From contig NZ_CP036319.1 in assembly GCF_007752935.1 (NCBI RefSeq), forward strand, positions 5,374,501 through 5,438,500: a stretch of 64,000 nucleotides of DNA. The letters are read 5' to 3'. The notes under the pieces are model-generated. The model was not told the DNA's origin. It saw only the letters and a list, made by a program, of their open reading frames with translations, and did not search any database. The position numbers were made by a program, and so were the translations under genes. Of the stretch, positions 61,349 through 64,000 are shown piece after piece (the first letter of the stretch is position 1; the number at the start of each line of letters is the position of its first letter). The DNA comes from Crateriforma conspicua. Its GTDB lineage: Bacteria; Planctomycetota; Planctomycetia; Pirellulales; Pirellulaceae.

Positions 61349-62572
61349 TTAATCCAACGCCGTGTTCATATCGAAAACGGGCAACAACACCGCGACGATG
61401 ATGAACATCACCATCGCCCCGATGATCAATAACATCAGTGGCTCAATCAGACGCACCATTGCATCCAATTTGCGTTCGGTTTTCTCATCCATCCGATCCG
61501 CGATTTTGACCAGCACGGAATCCAAAGAATTGGATTCTTCCGCCACTCGCATCATCGCCATCACCTGGGGCGGAATCAGACCGCTGGCGGCCAGCGGCGC
61601 CGCAAGCGAATTTCCGGATGAAATGTTTTCGGACGCTTTCTGAATCGTTTCCGCCAACAAGACGTTGCCCGTCGATGTGCTGCTGATGTCCAGCGATTTC
61701 AGCAGCGGGACGCCGTTGCGTAGCAGTGTCCCCAAAACGCGGCAGAACCGAGAAACTGCCATGGAATGAAAGATCGATCCGGCGATCGGAATCTTTAGCT
61801 TTAGCCGATCCAGAACACGTCGGCCTTTGGGGGTCCCCACCGCTCGTCGCAACATCACGACCACGCCCGCAGCGGCGATTAAGACCAACACGCCGAAGCG
61901 TACCAGCGAATGACTGAGAGCCAAAAGCACGACGGTCGCCAGTGGTAAACCGGCACCACTGCGTTGAAGTCGTTCAAAGAACGGTTCGAACATCGGTACG
62001 ACGTACATCACCAGCACCACGGTGACGATGCCACCGACCACCATCAAAACGATGGGGTAGGTCATGGCACCGGAAACCTTGCCGCGAATCGCATCCTGCT
62101 TTTGTAGGAAGCCGGCGACGTGTTGCAACGATTCCTCAAGGAACGCACCTTCCAACCCCGCGCGGACCATGCTGACTACCAATTCGGAAAACACCTTGGG
62201 GTGTGCCGCAAGTGCCTCATCCAAGTTCTCTCCATCAGCAACGCGATCACGAACGTCGGCCAAAACATCCGCCATCGTTTCGTCGGCACTCTGTTCGGCC
62301 AGAATCGTCAGCGATTCCAACAGCGTGACGCCGCCGTTCAACAAATCGCTTAACTGTGTCAGCGTGTCGGCGATCGTTTCCGCTTTGACCCGCTTGGGCA
62401 AATCCAACTTCCATTCGAAGGCCCCGGTTCGGGCGGACCGGTCGATCACTTCGATGGGAAACAAAGCCTGGCGACGTAACAACGCCATCGCTTCGCGGGC
62501 GTCACCCGCGATGATCGTTCCGTCGGCGTTGTCACCGCCGGCGGTTTTTGCACGATAAGCGAAATTAGGCAT
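61349..62572 (-). CDS. gspF: Type II secretion inner-membrane protein GspF
   Basis: A 407-residue platform protein of the inner membrane. The typical N-terminus MPNFAYRAKTAGGDNADGTI is followed by two homologous T2SSF domains. The first is around residues 65-190 (LTQLSDLLNGGVTLLESLTIL, then MVRAGLEGAFLEESLQHVAGFL). The second is around 270-390 (FCRVLGTLLRNGVPLLKSLDI, MMRVAEESNSLDSVLVKIAD). Hydrophobic helices are near 170-190, 220-240 and 375-400. GspF links the ATPase GspE to the pseudopilus base. The gap to gspE is 60 nt. Confidence 0.95.
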   Translation of the reverse strand: MPNFAYRAKTAGGDNADGTIIAGDAREAMALLRRQALFPIEVIDRSARTGAFEWKLDLPKRVKAETIADTLTQLSDLLNGGVTLLESLTILAEQSADETMADVLADVRDRVADGENLDEALAAHPKVFSELVVSMVRAGLEGAFLEESLQHVAGFLQKQDAIRGKVSGAMTYPIVLMVVGGIVTVVLVMYVVPMFEPFFERLQRSGAGLPLATVVLLALSHSLVRFGVLVLIAAAGVVVMLRRAVGTPKGRRVLDRLKLKIPIAGSIFHSMAVSRFCRVLGTLLRNGVPLLKSLDISSTSTGNVLLAETIQKASENISSGNSLAAPLAASGLIPPQVMAMMRVAEESNSLDSVLVKIADRMDEKTERKLDAMVRLIEPLMLLIIGAMVMFIIVAVLLPVFDMNTALD

Positions 62573-62632
62573 CGTTGATGTGGAATCAGTTTTGGTCAGG
62601 ATTCAGTTTTGTGATCGGGCCGAACGCCCTGA

Positions 62633-64000
62633 TCAGGCGTCGGCTTTGGTGACACGCAAGACTTCATCAATCGATGTGACACCTTGCATGACTTTGTTCC
62701 ACCCGTCGTGGCGGAGCGTCTTCATGCCGCCGCGAACGGCGGCTTTCTTGATTTCATTGCTGGCCGCTTGGTTGGTTGCCAAGTCACGGATTTCGTCATT
62801 GGCGACCAGCAATTCGTACAGGCCCATCCGGCCGCGATATCCGCTGCCGCGACAGGCCGAACATCCAACGGGACGGTAGACCACCGTGCCGTTTTCCTTG
62901 GCCTGCTCATAAGGAAAATCGTCGGGCAAATCCGCTTGGCGACACAGATCGGGTTCGCGACAATCCGGACACAGTTTGCGTACCAACCGCTGCGCCATCA
63001 CGCCTTCGACGGTGCTGCTGACCAGAAACGGTTCGACGCCCATGTCACACAATCGCATGAACGCGCCGGCGGAATCGTTGGTGTGCAGGGTACTGAAAAC
63101 CAAGTGACCCGTTAGCGAAGCCTGTGTGGCGTTTTCGGCGGTTTCCAAGTCGCGAATTTCGCCAACCAGAACGACATCGGGATCGTGCCGCAGGATGCTC
63201 CGCAGGCTGGCCGCAAACGTCAGCCCGACCTTCTTGTGCACTTGGATCTGGTTGATCCCTTCCAGCTGATACTCGATCGGATCTTCGGTGGTGATGATCT
63301 TGGTTTCTTCGTCCTGGATCTCACTGAGCGCGCTGTAAAGCGTCGTTGTTTTTCCCGACCCCGTCGGCCCCGTCACCAAGATGATCCCGTGTGGCAATCG
63401 GATCAATTTTTGAAAGCGTTGATAGACGTCATCGGGCATCCCGATGTCGGCGAGTGAAAACCGCAAATTTTCCTTGTCCAAGACCCGCATGACGATTCCT
63501 TCGCCGTGCAGCATCGGGATGATTGAAACGCGAATGTCGACTTCGCGTCCTTTGACGCGGATCTTGATTCGACCGTCTTGGGGGACACGCTTTTCCGCAA
63601 TGTTCAATCGCGCCATGATTTTCAGCCGGCTGACAATCGCCGACCGAAATTGATTCATCTCCGGCGGTGCCGGTTGACGCTGCAGAACACCATCAATCCG
63701 ATAGCGGATTTTGATGCCTTTTTCTTGAGCCTCGATGTGAATGTCACTGGCGCGTGCTTCGATGGCTTCGCTGAGAATCTCGTTGACCAATCGCACCACG
63801 GAGGCTTGCTGGGCGACTTCCGCATCTTCCAGATCTTGCCCGGTCAACGAATTCAGTTCACCCAAGTCCTCGTCTTTCTGCAGTGCCAGCAAACCGTCGA
63901 TCGTTTCGGCACCCACGCCCAGAAAACGCTTGATCAAATCGCGGACTTGCTCCGGATCACTAACGACCGGTTGGATGATTTGCCCAGTCGCAGCGCTCAA
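62633..64000 (-). CDS. gspE: Type II secretion ATPase GspE, 5' end beyond window
   Basis: The frame continues past the right edge, so the true start is not visible; the TTG at the edge is not claimed as a start. 455 residues are present. They include the end of the N1E region (LIKRFLGVGAETIDGLLALQ in parts), the N2E domain (RASDIHIEAQEKGIKIRYRIDGV), Walker A GPTGSGKT, the Asp box and Walker B ILRHDPDVVLVGEIRD, the His box STLHTNDSAG and a zinc-binding Cys pair set (LCPDC ... GCSACRGSGYRGR). It powers pseudopilus assembly on the cytoplasmic side. The operon continues upstream outside the window. Confidence 0.95.
   Translation of the reverse strand: MSAATGQIIQPVVSDPEQVRDLIKRFLGVGAETIDGLLALQKDEDLGELNSLTGQDLEDAEVAQQASVVRLVNEILSEAIEARASDIHIEAQEKGIKIRYRIDGVLQRQPAPPEMNQFRSAIVSRLKIMARLNIAEKRVPQDGRIKIRVKGREVDIRVSIIPMLHGEGIVMRVLDKENLRFSLADIGMPDDVYQRFQKLIRLPHGIILVTGPTGSGKTTTLYSALSEIQDEETKIITTEDPIEYQLEGINQIQVHKKVGLTFAASLRSILRHDPDVVLVGEIRDLETAENATQASLTGHLVFSTLHTNDSAGAFMRLCDMGVEPFLVSSTVEGVMAQRLVRKLCPDCREPDLCRQADLPDDFPYEQAKENGTVVYRPVGCSACRGSGYRGRMGLYELLVANDEIRDLATNQAASNEIKKAAVRGGMKTLRHDGWNKVMQGVTSIDEVLRVTKADA

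Noticed and set aside
1-64000. CRISPR array or insertion sequence
   Set aside because: No regularly spaced repeats, no transposase-like frame and no terminal inverted repeats with flanking duplications were seen.

Overview
The window reads as a chromosomal segment of a planctomycete, most likely family Pirellulaceae (Rhodopirellula and relatives). This rests on several things seen together. The DNA is moderately GC-rich and gene strands are mixed. There is a BBP7-type outer-membrane protein, a small planctomycete-type secreted lipoprotein, and a secreted sulfatase. The single type II secretion-like locus carries long acidic insertions. No rRNA, CRISPR array, insertion sequence or phage gene was found. 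The taxonomic call is inference from gene content, not from a marker comparison.

Layout. 1-7 kb: the 3' part of a YjhG/YagF-type sugar-acid dehydratase, class II fructose-bisphosphate aldolase with a clear terminator, an AMP-forming acyl ligase, an enlarged TatC and a ManA-type isomerase. 7-15 kb: two lipoproteins, a 23S rRNA pseudouridine synthase with a very basic tail, PyrK, a cysteine-less thioredoxin-fold lipoprotein, a DUF456 membrane protein and an HNH nuclease. 15-23 kb: ferredoxin FdxA, an RlmI-type methyltransferase, an FHA protein, transketolase, SurE, a glycine-zipper protein, NrdR and a PH-domain membrane protein. 23-31 kb: a BBP7 protein, a CpaC-N/BON-like secreted protein with no secretin channel, a SpoU methyltransferase, an acetyltransferase-like protein and a ketosynthase-fold protein lacking the catalytic cysteine. 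31-37.5 kb: a secreted beta-rich protein, UvrB, a ComEA-like protein, NadC, a WcaJ-type sugar transferase and tRNA-Ala(CGC).

37.5-49 kb is looser. A gene-poor tract follows the tRNA, then three exported proteins (a HAD phosphatase, a two-domain lipocalin-like protein and a beta-propeller). After them come an AspT/YidE-type transporter, a CBS protein, a sulfatase fused to an SMP-30 propeller, MoaA and a SpoIIAA-like protein.

49-64 kb is the most distinctive part. It is a minus-strand operon in the order E-F-G-H-I-J-K-L-M/C-D-lipoprotein, with ATGA start/stop overlaps at most junctions. It looks like a divergent type II secretion system. The GspM/PilO-like protein ends in a GspC/PilP-like domain, which would explain why no separate gspC is present. 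The secretin has about eight N-type repeats, roughly twice the usual number. The secretin gene is translationally coupled to a lipoprotein of unknown function, whose 3' end overlaps a BON-domain gene on the other strand by 254 nt. This is the best candidate here for an under-described system. No prepilin peptidase (GspO) is in the window, and GspE runs off the right edge.
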